From Macrocybe gigantea (lineage: Eukaryota > Basidiomycota > Agaricomycetes > Agaricales > Callistosporiaceae): DNA of 64,000 nucleotides. The notes under the pieces are model-generated. The model was given only the letters and a program-made list of their open reading frames with translations, had not been told where the DNA came from and ran no database searches. Positions 1 through 12,566 of this stretch are shown here, in pieces (within the stretch, counting starts at the first letter, position 1; each line of letters begins with the position of its first letter). Both the position numbers and the translations under genes were made by a program. The stretch is from positions 310,001 to 374,000 of the forward strand of contig SJRY01000111.1 in the NCBI GenBank assembly GCA_011319805.1, written 5' to 3'.

Positions 1-545
1 TTTCTCATGACTCGAATTGCAGGTGCTAAAATGCTTCGCCAGATCCGTGATGTGCTGAACGAGAATGTTCATCCCTAATTTTTCATTCTTGAAAGTCAAA
101 GATTCATTAACCTTTGTCATCTCTAGAGCTGCCTTCTGATCATCGACACCGTCATACAATCTGGTACAACCTCCTCCCAAGGAATTGATCTTGGGGAGTC
201 CCTCTCTACCCTTCGGAAGGACGTCTACACGCCCATTCCCGCCCCTGCCTTTGTACCAGTTGATTTCGGTGACTCTAGTCGCATGCAGCATCAGATTAAC
301 GTCGCTTTGACCGCCCTATGCAATTGTAAGTAGCTTTTGCGTGGACGATGAAACGCGAACTGGACTAATCTTCTTGTCAGCTTTCGAGCGTACTTATCCT
401 CAGCTAAAGGAGATGGTAGAGCTCGGTGGTCTTAAGGTCAAGAAAGTCCACTCCACGAGGTAAAGATGACGCGTTGTTCAAAAAAATTGGTGACTGACGC
501 ACACCCAGAGGTTGGGCATCTATCACAGAAGTATCGATAGCTTAA
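1..545 (+). CDS. 3' end of an unrecognised protein-coding gene (5' partial)
   Basis: The window opens inside an intron whose acceptor is at about 22. Coding then runs through exons at roughly 23-50, 115-327, 381-459 and 509-545. The second exon reads IDTVIQSGTTSSQGIDLG and on to ALTALCN. After an intron the frame continues FERTYPQLKEMVELGGLKVK, and a last short exon ends GWASITEVSIA before a TAA at 543-545. The donor at 460 (AG/GTAAAG) is strong, which favours this last exon over an immediate stop at the AGG-TAA there. The first donor is unclear (GTGCTG near 51, or GTTCAT near 69). I do not recognise the family. It is soluble-looking, with no membrane segment in the visible part. Confidence 0.45.
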
Positions 546-691
546 ATTCTTTGTACTTTTTACGAATTCATGAACGGTTGCCTTTTTAAAGAACGCCCGA
601 TGCCGCTGACGTAATGACGTGACGTTCCCTGTGATTTAAAGTCGTCACTGCGCACTGCGCTTTCTGTTTGCTCACCGTCAAGTCATTTGCA

Positions 692-3600
692 ATGTTCACC
701 GTCAAAGCATCGTACAATGGAGAACTTCGAAAATTCTCTTTTCAGGCCAACACATTTCCTTCCTTTGAGGAGCTCAGCAAGCAGGTGGGCTACGTTCTCT
801 CTGCCTTTTGTTTTGGTGTCTCATGTCCTCTCGTTAGCTTTCCCGTGTCTTTCCTTCAAATCAGAATTATTTTCTGTCCAAATTGTTATTTTCGCCTGAT
901 GCATCATTAGCAGCTCGCATTCTCATTGGAAATGAAGTTCATTCTGCCGAAGACTATTCGAGGTGTCTAGTCCCGTTCAGAGGCCGTTCGTGGTCAAACG
1001 CTCTGCTTCGCTTATCCATCGTGGATGAACCCTTCCGACACGTATCTGACGTCACCACTGAAGACAGTGCATCTTTCCAAGACAATTCACCTTCTGCTAG
1101 AAGTATCGCCGTTGAGCAGCATCCACCTGTGGAACCTAGGTCTACGGATGTTTCCATGTCAACTCGGCCTATATCATTATACCATGTTCCGCCGCCTCCT
1201 ATCGTCTTTCCTCCTGTTTCTCATGTGTACCCTGAAGAGAGTACACCATCTTCATCGGATTCTGGTGCAGACCATGCTTCTTTACGAGGCAATAGATCCA
1301 TGGACAGGACGTGCTGCTCTATCTCCCAGACGAAGGCCGACATACAACGGATAATCTCCGATTTTGAGACGAGTCTTCAAGACATCATGAATAGGGCCTT
1401 CAATATCGAGGAACGACCATTGCGAAGTCCGCAATTAGCCACGCTAGGTCGGTTCATCTCTTTTCGGTTGTGTCTCATATCAATATCCTTACAGATACTC
1501 CAGCTGCGTATCGTGTGACGCCTGAACCTAATGCTACTGCTATCACACAAGGACAACCAATCTCCCCATCAGAACCACGTTCTTGTGCTGCTGGACCGGC
1601 ATCGCCTCCAACGGCCCCCATACTTCATCATGGCGTCATATGTGACATGTGCGATAAGACAGTGGAAGGAGTCAGACACAAATGTTTGGATTGTCCTGGT
1701 AAGAGTCTGTTTGTAAGTGATTATTGGTGTTCATAATTCAGCGTTTTATAGATTACGATTTGTGCTCAGCTTGTATGATGTCCGGCGCAAGTCAACGTCA
1801 CAATCCTTTCCACGAATTTTTCGAAGCACGCGATCCTCACAATCATTATGTCCACACAATTTTCGAAGGAGACCGGACGCCAAACCGCCAAACCTTCTCT
1901 GAAGTTTCCCATACTGATGTCATGCTGCAGGCTCACCCAGCGTCCTGCGACTTATGTGACTCTAGAATATACGGTGTACGATACGTGAGCTCCTCTCTCA
2001 TCCTTGTGGCGGCACTCTTTCACATATGTGTGTGCAGAAATGTACCGTATGTCCGGATTTTGACACTTGCAAAGACTGCTTTGGGTACGTTATCCCACAG
2101 AGACCTATGCAACTCGTTCTTTAAGCTAGCATCGATAGTATTACCCTGGAACAGCATCCTGGACATTCTTTTGCCAGAATTACAAATCCAGACGACTACA
2201 TTGTAAGTGTTCCGCAAGTTCTTTATGGCCAAATTTTATATTAGCTTCGGTAGCGGCGGCCTTCGCCTTCGTCTTCGTCTTCTCGACATCCTGCTATTTG
2301 CAACAGTGAGATAATTTTTTCTTCGCTTTCTCGAGTATAGTCTAACAGCTTAAAGTATGCGAACGAGCGATTGTCGGCATTCGATACAAGGTATGTTCTT
2401 TCTCGTCTTTACCCTCGTTGTCATTCACGTCGTCCCCCCACTGTGCAGTGCATGCATTATGGCTGTTCCGATTTTGACCTTTGCGACGTTTGCGAAGCCC
2501 ATCCCATTCCACTTCACCCGACGAACCATCCCATGTTGAAATTGAGGTCGGCGGACACTGAAATTCCTGTTGTTCGGAGAGCCCCGCTTGCAGAAGGCAC
2601 ATGTTCAAGAAGATCATCCATCTATGAAGCAGGTTTTATTAACAACCCAAACCAACCTCTGCCTGACTCTTTAGACAACTTGGCTCTCTCGGAATCGAAT
2701 GATTCCTTCGCAGGCGATGCTGCAACACGTGAAGATTCGTTGCGCATCGCGTCGGAGGCCAAAGGACTGTGTCGTGATTCAGACACCTCCATGACGCTCC
2801 CAGTCCGGCCCGCAGACATCCTTCCCGCAGACTTCAATATGCCATTGTACACCATGAAAGAGGATCCAGCATTGCAAGATTCCGTTGTGACAGCAGTTCC
2901 AGGAGGAGCTTCTACTCGTTTGCATACGAGTGACCTTCCTCAGATTGTGCCAAGTCAAGACCACTCGTTGAGCCCTGTCGTCGAAGGCAGTACTACGTTA
3001 CAGTCAATTTTGGATTCTTCCGGACTGGAAATGGCTGTGCACGTTCCGCTGGTGCCAAAACGCACGCCTTCTGCATCCGTCTCACACGATGGTGAATTTG
3101 CGTCAAGCCCTGTTTCCTGGTTATGGACCGGACATGAACTGAATCATCTTATTGGTGAGGCTCTCACCATTACTTCTTCACACGCGCCGGTCCAGGAGAC
3201 AAAGGATGAGGGGGTTGATCTTTCCACCGATCAAACAGCCATTAAGGCCGTCTTCGACAAAGAAACGTCCTTCGACAAGTCACCTTTCCAAGACACATCT
3301 AGTGATGTAGAAACAAAGCGCTATTCCCTGGCTGCATTACTTGATGAATATCGTTCCGCGACGGTCCCGGAAACATCAATAACATGCGCAGAATCGACAA
3401 CCCCGAACAGCCCTACTAAATCAGCTTCGCTATCAGCGGATTTTGTTGCAGACATCACGGTTCACGACGGTCAAACGTTTCCACCTGGAGCTGAGTTTGT
3501 CAAGGCATGGAAAATCTTGAACGATGGTGATAGGGATTGGCCGGAGGGTACGGAGCTCATCTATTTGGCTGGTGCCTCATTTGGGAAAGATGGAAGCACC

Positions 3601-4233
3601 CAAAGTATCAAGACTGGGCCCGTCCAAGTCGGAGAAGCAGTGACTCTGTGGGTAAATGGACTGAAGGTAAACGGTTTCGAAGCATCGTCAGAGATTGGTT
3701 GAAACTGACAAGGCCAATAGGCACCTGAGATTCCTGGACGATATGTTAGCTATTGGGGTCTGCGTGATGACAAGGACGAAATGTTCGGCAACAGCATATG
3801 GATAGAGTGAGCATTTGGTCCTTTTCTAGTTGGATCACAGTTCTCAATTATCTCGGGCAGCATTAATGTCGCGGAGGCCAACGAAAATTCGGATGAATCG
3901 CTGTCATCCTCATCAATGATAGTGATGCCCAAGTCTGCTCCAGCAGAGTCTCTGCTTCCTATGCCCTGCATGCGAGACAGAGCAGAAGAGACAGCGGCCT
4001 CATCGCCTACCACAGAACCATCACAAACACTTGGCGATTCCAACGATTTCTCCGACGGTGATATTTCCGATGCGTCAGAATTATCGTTCATCAGCATCCC
4101 TCATTCAGACGATGAAGATGACGATGCGGAACTATGGGAAGCAAGTCGAACGCCGGCTCGAACCGAAGAAGCGAACCAGAATGCGGAATACGTCCTATTG
4201 TATGAAGACAACACGTCTTCCGAGGATGAGTAG
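692..4233 (+). CDS. NBR1: NBR1-type selective autophagy receptor (PB1, three ZZ fingers, FW domain)
   Basis: Eleven exons join to 3024 nt (1007 aa): 692-784, 838-1447, 1495-1698, 1752-1984, 2038-2084, 2130-2202, 2254-2305, 2356-2390, 2449-3666, 3721-3806, 3861-4233; all phases agree. The N-terminus (MFTVKASYNGELRKF to about residue 90) is a PB1 domain. Three ZZ zinc fingers follow, starting CDMCDKTVEGVRHKC, CDLCDSRIYGVRYKC and CNICERAIVGIRYKC. The FW (NBR1 central, Ig-like) domain spans TVHDGQTFPPGAEFVKAWK to YWGLRDDKDEMFGNSIWIDI. The acidic tail ends with candidate LC3/Atg8-interacting motifs, YVLL (4189-4200) and FISI in SELSFISIP. Family knowledge: NBR1 links cargo to Atg8 or to ESCRT-dependent vacuolar uptake. 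The ATG at 692 starts the PB1 domain exactly; a TTG 24 nt upstream is in frame but unlikely. Confidence 0.93.
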
Positions 4234-4399
4234 GAAGCCTGTGGATCTGGGAACTTTCCAATGCACGTTTTGATCACTGTATACTAACATCTTAAATTTG
4301 AGATCCTTTTGATTGATATATCCGCATCGAAATGGTAACTTTTACATGCAGTGCAGACCCTTTGATTCAGTGGCAATATCATCTTTGACTCGAATTGGA

Positions 4400-5412
4400 C
4401 TAGGATGAGTTGTGGGAGATTCTCAAGACGACAACGGTATCTTTGCCCATGACTTCGGTCTTCGCGTGTTTGAAACGGGACGCCTAGAAGTAAGGAGGTT
4501 GACATGGTTCAATAACGGCGAGCGGTGGTATTTACTTTTGTCGGGTCGAGACCATATCCCACTCCATCATCGCCCACAAAGGTGGGAGCGACGGTCAATA
4601 TTATGGTGTCAACGACAGGGCTGGCATCGGCGAAATGAGCGGCGAAAAACGAGGCAATGATGCGGGCGCCGCCTTCGACCATCAGAGAACGAACGCCTCG
4701 TTCATAGAGTGTTCTGAGCAGGGTAGGAATCGGGATCCTCCGCTCAATTTGATCAACTTTTTGACCTTCCTCAGTTTAGTGGGTATCCAGAATGTTTTCC
4801 CGCACGAACCTGGATCGACGGCGGGGAGAGTGATGATGGTAGCACCCGCGATTTCGAGTGCCTCCCTGCGGCGTTGCCACTCCGACACCCGATCTGCGTC
4901 CGCGTCGTGCTTCGGCAATACAGCACAAACGACCCAGGGCCGCCTGCCGCGGCCAGCATTGTAATTTGCTAATAGTTTGCAGGTTGGTGGCAGTCTGAGA
5001 TCGGAGTCAAGAACGATCGGACGGGGTAGGTGGTAGGGCTCTGGGCGCGGGGGAAGGTGGCGTGCTGGACGGCTACTAGTCAGTATAAGCGTAGAGTGAA
5101 GGCGTGTTCAGGCGTGCGCACTGTTGAGCTGAGGGTCATCGTTGAGGGCGGTGCCGATGCCAATAAGAATGGCGTCGTGCATGGTGCGCATCCTGGACTC
5201 GAGTGAGCAGGGAGAGCGTGCAGGCAGGCTCGATGCGGGGAGTACCAGTGTGTCATGATCATGGACTGCGTGCCGCTGAGGATGAGCTGCTTGCCGGCAA
5301 TTCCTGCAATTTTAGCATCGAGTGACTGCGCAAAAGTGAGAGTGACCCGGACGGTGTCGTGCTGGGCGCGGTCTGCGAGGGTGTCGACGAGGAAAGCGGG
5401 AGGAGTGGACAT
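4400..5412 (-). CDS. RIB7: Diaminohydroxyphosphoribosylamino-pyrimidine reductase, riboflavin synthesis
   Basis: Five minus-strand exons (5412-5246, 5192-5122, 5064-4810, 4765-4536, 4483-4400) give 807 nt, 268 aa. Diagnostic RibD-C stretches are LTFAQSLDAKIAGIAGKQL near residue 25, MHDAILIGIGTALNDDPQLN, LPPRPEPYHLPRPIVLDSDL, LMVEGGARIIASF and the terminal KTEVMGKDTVVVLRIS. Fungal Rib7 reduces the ribosyl side chain with NADPH in the second step of the pathway, and the length fits the family. Translation starts at the ATG at 5412 although the frame stays open upstream; the upstream part is a low-complexity shadow of the divergent gene. It shares a 67-bp promoter gap with the RhoGEF gene. Confidence 0.92.
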
Positions 5413-5479
5413 GGTTCTGTGTATGGCGCTATTTGGTCGAAGGGTCGGTGTGTGACCTTGTGACCGGCGAGGATCTTGT
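5413..5479. promoter_or_regulatory. 67-bp gap between divergent RIB7 and RhoGEF starts
   Basis: Only 67 bp separate the two start codons, so both core promoters must overlap or lie partly within the opposing transcription units. No TATA-like motif is visible. Confidence 0.4.
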
Positions 5480-7591
5480 ATGGCGCTCGTCGACTCGGGC
5501 AGCGAGTCGCTGCTCTTCGCCCTCGCCCGACGCCGTTCCTCCCGCAAGCTCAAAAAGTCACAGATATTTCCCTCTGAGCCACCCGTCCTCCCACCGCTCT
5601 CTTTCATTCCCGACGACCCTACCTTTCTCCCCTCCCCCACCTCCGACGACTCCGCCTCCCCACTCCTCCGACTCCCGAGCGTCCTCAAGAAGCCTGCCCC
5701 GCCCCCGTCCGCACAGCAGCACACGTCCCCAAAAAGCTTGTCAAGAAGCGGCCATCCCAGCAGGCCCTCCGGTCCAGCTACACTCCGCTCGACCTCACCT
5801 CCTCGCTTCCGCCCTCGTACACCTCTCCTGCCCCACTTTCCAACCCCACGCTTGCCAGCCCCGATGCTGTACCCCCACAGCGATCTAAATCTCTCATGAT
5901 CCTGCCGCGTTTCGGCCTTCGCGGACGACGGTCGCGCCCTCACACCCAGTCCGTTGGCAAGGAGCCTGATCACCCCCCGCCGTCTTCCTGGAGGAGATAC
6001 ACTGCCAGCGAGTCGGGACACGAGCCCTATTCTCGTGCCAGCAGCCAGTCCTTTGATGAGCAACCCCTGCATGCCTTGGTCGAATCTCCGCAGCCCATCG
6101 AACTTGTTTCGGTCAGTCTCTCTTTCCTTGCTCATCTACTGCCATCCCTCTTATCGATTTTTTGCTTTTTATTTTTTTCTCTCTTCATTCTATTCAACAG
6201 CGCTCCTCGCGCTCCCACTCTCACTACTTCTATCTCTCGGACTCCGTTGCCCAAGATTCCTCGCTTGCCCACTCCAGTGCCCTGACAGATAGACTCTTGC
6301 CCCCTATTCCTATCAAACGCGCCAAGTTTACTCTGGAGCCTGATCAGTCAAGTAGCCCGTCTCCCACTTCATCTAAGCCCACACGACCGCCGCTCATCCG
6401 CAGAGACGCCAACTTTTCGAGGCAAAGACGATGGACCCTGGCGATGGCCATGACCGATGAAGGCATAACCGACGAAGTGCTCGTCGAAGAACTCGAAAGA
6501 ATATGCATGATCAGGCGTCTAAGTGCCGGAGACGAACAAGGAGAATTGAGCATCGATGACGTCGGCTGGGATATATGGGACGCAGGATATCCCAGGAACC
6601 CAGAAGCATCTGACGGCAGCTTCCAGACCTCTGGTCCTGCAAAAGCTTATCATGTTTCCGAGGACAACAACGTCAAGATTCCATACACCCCTTCTCTCCC
6701 TTCCTTTCCGACGGTCCAATTTCCACATCGAGCCCCCAATCTCCGCAGCACTACGACGCCAGTGACGTCCTGGCGCATCGCCCAACGAGCTCTCCTCACG
6801 TGTCGTGAGCTTGTCCGTACAGAACGTCATTATTTGGCGTCGTTGCGGTTACTGCTTGCTAGCGACACGTCTATGCCGCCTCCTCCGGGTATGCTGCGTC
6901 TCGCTGAAAGTATTGCGCATGTTAGCCATACCCTTCTCACGCGGATGGAAGAAGATCCGAGCGCATGGGGTGTTGCAGCTGCCTTTGTCGCCTGGGAAGA
7001 CTCTATAGAGTCGGCGTACACAAGCTGGTGCGCTGCAGTCGGCGAATGGTTCGTGAACAAGCAGAATGACTCTGCAGAGGACAGGCAGGACAAGGAAACC
7101 AAGGAAGGGAGCGCTTTAGATGGGACCTTGAGCCCAATGAAGAGGACGATGAGCACTTGGCGGAAGAGCATGCCGTCCATAGCCAGTCTGGGCGTTGCGG
7201 TCAGCATTGCGCCTCCGACGAGCTTCCAAATGCCGTCGAGTGGCCTCTCTCTGAGCCGCAAGCGCGAAAAGGAGAAGGAACTGACAGACCGTCGATCCCT
7301 CACCGCTCCTTCGACGCCGACAGGAGCGAAAAAACCTTTCGTGAGAGATCTGGCCATTCTCCCGACGCAGCGAATTACAAGATATGTGCTCTTGTACCGA
7401 GGTATGTTTTGCTATTCGGTCACCGAAAATGCGTCACTGACAGCTCGTTTTCGGTAGACTTATTGGCTCACACCCCATCCACGTCGCCTTCACGCGCCTT
7501 GGTAGAACGCGCCGTCGAAGCTGCCCGCAGGATCGCGCAGAAGTGCGACAGCGTTCAAGGAAATATTGCATTCTCTAGAGGCTTGAGCTGA
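5480..7591 (+). CDS. Dbl-homology Rho guanine nucleotide exchange factor
   Basis: The ATG at 5480 begins MALVDSGSESLLFALARRR, followed by a Pro/Ser-rich region. An intron at 6112-6200 joins PQPIELVS to RSSRSHSHYFYLSD, and a second at 7402-7457 joins YVLLYR to DLLAHTP. The C-terminal 300 residues form a DH domain: CRELVRTERHYLASLRLLL for the first helix region, DLAILPTQRITRYVLLYRDL for the conserved QRITRY helix, and ALVERAVEAARRIAQKCDS near the end. No PH domain follows. The frame changes at about 5731: either an intron (5707-5777) or one missing A in a run of five. With an added A the text reads SPKKLVKKRPSQQALR, which looks natural. DH proteins activate Rho/Cdc42 GTPases; the target cannot be told from sequence. 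Confidence 0.8.
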
Positions 7592-8029
7592 CATTATAAG
7601 CAATAGGAACAAAAATCTTTCATTTCAGCTGCATCTTTCTCAAGACACATTCTTTTTCTTTCTGTCTGCATTCATTCTCTCTCGACAGACGTCCTCCAAC
7701 AAGCGCTTGCCGAACGCGGCACGCCTTACGACATGGTGACGTCACTTCATCATTAACTATCTGTAATGTATCGGTTATTGTACATGACGTAGACTAGACG
7801 GGATAGATCAAATTGTTTTATCGCTCTACACTTAGGCTCGCTTCGTTGCTTATGTCAGAACGAGTCACCTGATAGCTCTGCGATTCGAAAATGTTTTATC
7901 AAGCAGCATTCTTACCTCCCAGAGGGCTTCCATCCTTGATCACAGCATCTTCAGAGGACGCATCCCCTCCAATTCCGGGTGTTTCAAGGAACCAAACCCG
8001 AAAACGAACATTGTCACTGAGAGTTCGCG
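7592..8029. other. Intergenic 438 bp, RhoGEF 3' side and MetAP2 promoter
   Basis: No convincing gene. A pyrimidine-rich stretch (about 7615-7690) ends in a splice-acceptor-like cgacag. It precedes a short frame ending NAARLTTW, so a last RhoGEF exon here is possible, but I found no matching donor. Confidence 0.35.
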
Positions 8030-9851
<1,822 letters not shown>

Positions 9852-9973
9852 TGAGACACGATCTGAATCCTCGGATCAAGTTAGTCACGTGTAAGAGACG
9901 GGCCGAATGTTCCTCAACGAGCCCTCGTTTCTGACCTTTTTGACGCGATGCCTTGTCTCTTTCCTTCACCACG

Positions 9974-12263
9974 ATGCCTTCCATCTTCCATCGCGCGTCG
10001 TCCCTTCCCGAGTCTCTAGCCGACTTCCATCCCAGCAATATAAAGTCCTTGCTCTATTATACCACTCCAGGCATCACTCCCCCGTCTGCTCGCGTCGATC
10101 CCAAACTCAAAATCCAGCCACGGCGCCCGCTCAGAATATGGGACGTCTGGAAGTACGGCTTCCTCGTCGTTTCCAAAGGTATCATCACTTTCTTGGACTA
10201 TTCATTGTTCATCTTACCACGATCAAAGCAACCGAGGTCACTGGCGAGGTCCTATCCCATCATGTGTGGGGCCCCCGCAAAAAATCCTGGGGTATTGAGA
10301 TGACGATCGTGTCGAGCATCATGCGTGGCGCCGGTCGTCACAGTTCTCTGGTCGATATTGTGAGCTTCGCAAGACGGTCCTCTGACCCCTGACCCCTGAC
10401 GTGACGTTCGCCCCAGACGACCATCCGCAAATTGATGAGCATCGGCGGCCTGGTCCCTCTGCCGTCCGATGCATTAGTGACGCCTGTTACCTTTCGTGTT
10501 CGCAAGCGTCGCTTCGTGGTCTGCTCGCTGAATTTGATGCCGCGGAGGACGGCACTCGCGAACTCTCTGGTGAATGGGTCGTCGGCAAACAGACCTGGCA
10601 AAAGTTGCAGAAAGAATGGAAAGAAACGCGTAATCGGCCACCGATTTTGAGAAGGGGAGTCTATCCCCTGGTCCGACGCGAAAGGAGCAAGTCATACTTT
10701 ACATTCATGGAGGCAAGTTCATCGGCTCGCGTTTCACCGGCAAAACATCTCAATGATGTTCAACTCAGGTGCTTATTACCTTTCAAGTGCTGCTGCACAA
10801 CGAATGCTCTCGATACCACTGTCAAAATACACGGATGCTCGCGTGTTTGGTGCGCCGTTTGGCAACGATGGGTCTTGTAAAGATGTCTTATGCGTCCTTC
10901 TTCTCAGCCCTCGATTATCGTCTGGCGCCGGAAACACGATTTCCTGGGCCCCTGCATGACGTCGTCAGTGGCTATATGCGGCTGATAGACGACTTGCAGA
11001 TACCCCCTGAAAACGTTATTCTATGCGGCGACAGTGCTGGCGGTGCTCTATGTCTGGCTTTGTTAATGTATCTTAGGGACAACGGGTACAGCATGCCAGC
11101 TGGTGCTATTCTGGTGTCTCCCTGGGTCGGTGAGTCGTGTTACATCAATAGAAGGCACGTTGTGTGCATCTCATCATCCACCAAAGACCTCACAATGAGC
11201 TGCGAGTCATGGGAGTCAAATGCGATGTTCGACGTCGTTCCTTTCCCATCGCCAGACAATCACATGAACCCAATAGCTCTTTACCTTGGCGAACGCATGG
11301 AGGAGTACCTTACGCATCCCTATGCGAGCCCTCTCTTTGGAGAATTCGACGGCCTTTCGCCATTGTTGATCCAGGTTGGGGACGCCGAGGTTCTGCGCGA
11401 CGAGATTACTCTCTTGGCCCACAAAGCCTCCCTAGCCGGCGTTGAAGTTCGTCATGAACTCTATGAGGATGCTGTAAGTCATTCCTAGGCTCTTTTGCAG
11501 CGCATATACTGGATGGATCGTACAGATACATGTATTTCAAGCATATCCCTTTTTATCTGCGACCCGGAGGGCTTTCATTTCCATGCGCGATTTCGTTCGC
11601 AACACATTGCCGCAGATCAGAATCAGCTCCCCGAAACCTCTCAATTATGATGCGCAATTCGGACTCGAGCAAGAAATCGAAAACGAGAATGCCACAGTCG
11701 TCAGTGGCGACGGCATACAGACCAAGTTTGGCATGCACGGCGTCAAGACGGAATTGGGCGCCTCTGAATCTTCTGACTCTGGTGTCAGCGATGACGAGAG
11801 ACCTAGAAACAGGAGACTTTACTCTAGCTGGGGTCGCTCGCGCAGATGGTCTCTTTTCCCTACTCCTCCATCATCGGATGAGGAAGATGAGTACAGCACA
11901 GAGAGGGAATCCAAATGTCTCACACCAAAAGAGGAATATCCGTCTCCGTCAACACCTGAAGAAGACAGCGAGAACCAGACTGGACTCCGGCGAACGCGCT
12001 CCGCTGTATCTTTGATTGTGCCGATGGCTTCTTCTAGACCGACCCATCGCCAATCCTTCGGATTCGGAACTCGTCGTCCAAGCCCGGGCCATATCCGTCT
12101 TCCAAGGTTTACAATGTCTAAAATGCACACGCCGCCGCCGTCTCCCGCGCTGCGTCGTGCGGCCAATATCAGTCATCCTAATATTGCGACGCTGGTGGAA
12201 AATTGGTCGAGTTCTGGTCCTGCGAACGAGACTCTACTGTACAAGCCGAAGCCAGCCTCCTGA
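9974..12263 (+). CDS. Hormone-sensitive-lipase-like alpha/beta hydrolase with long Ser-rich tail
   Basis: The protein starts MPSIFHRASSLPESLADFHP. It carries the HSL-family oxyanion motif (YIHGGAYYL, made by splicing a GC-AG intron at 10713-10768), the LDYRLAPETRFPGPLHD block and the catalytic serine in CGDSAGGALCLALLMYL. The catalytic Asp is in VGDAEVLRDE and the His in IHVFQAYPF. After the hydrolase fold comes a tail of roughly 220 residues, rich in Ser, Pro and acidic residues (SSDSGVSDDERPRNRR; TPPSSDEEDEYST), likely a phosphorylated regulatory region. The frame is broken at about 10515: FRVRKRRF must continue RGLLAEFDAAEDGTREL, which needs one additional C. An intron around 10635-10690 has uncertain borders. 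Substrate is unknown; steryl ester, acylglycerol or xenobiotic esters are all possible. Confidence 0.85.
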
Positions 12264-12566
12264 CGTTCAACTGTTCGGATCCACTTTCAGGTAGCCTCCG
12301 TCTTGTTGCGGTAGCGCACAAATTCATTTCATGTAGCATACCATTTCATCGTCATTGTCGATTGTATCGTTAGCAGTCCTGTACTGTGCTCATAACGTTC
12401 TTGGTACACCCAGCCCTAATAATAATTTATGTAAATAGTCGCATGTACAAAAGGAAGTTGATTGTCCGCTGGATTTAATTCTGCAATCTGTTGTGCGAGT
12501 TCCTTGGGTTTTGAATCGATCTCGATGCTAGTCCTTTGCTATATATTTCCAGTTCTTCTATGACAT
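12264..12566. other. Shared 3' region of two convergent genes
   Basis: This stretch holds only AT-rich 3' flanking sequence between the hydrolase and ISC1 stops. I see no gene or RNA in it. Confidence 0.4.

Noticed and set aside
5080..6135. 351-codon open frame on the minus strand
   Set aside because: Only its 3' part (from the ATG at 5412) is coding, as RIB7 exon 1. The rest is a low-complexity mirror of the RhoGEF leader.
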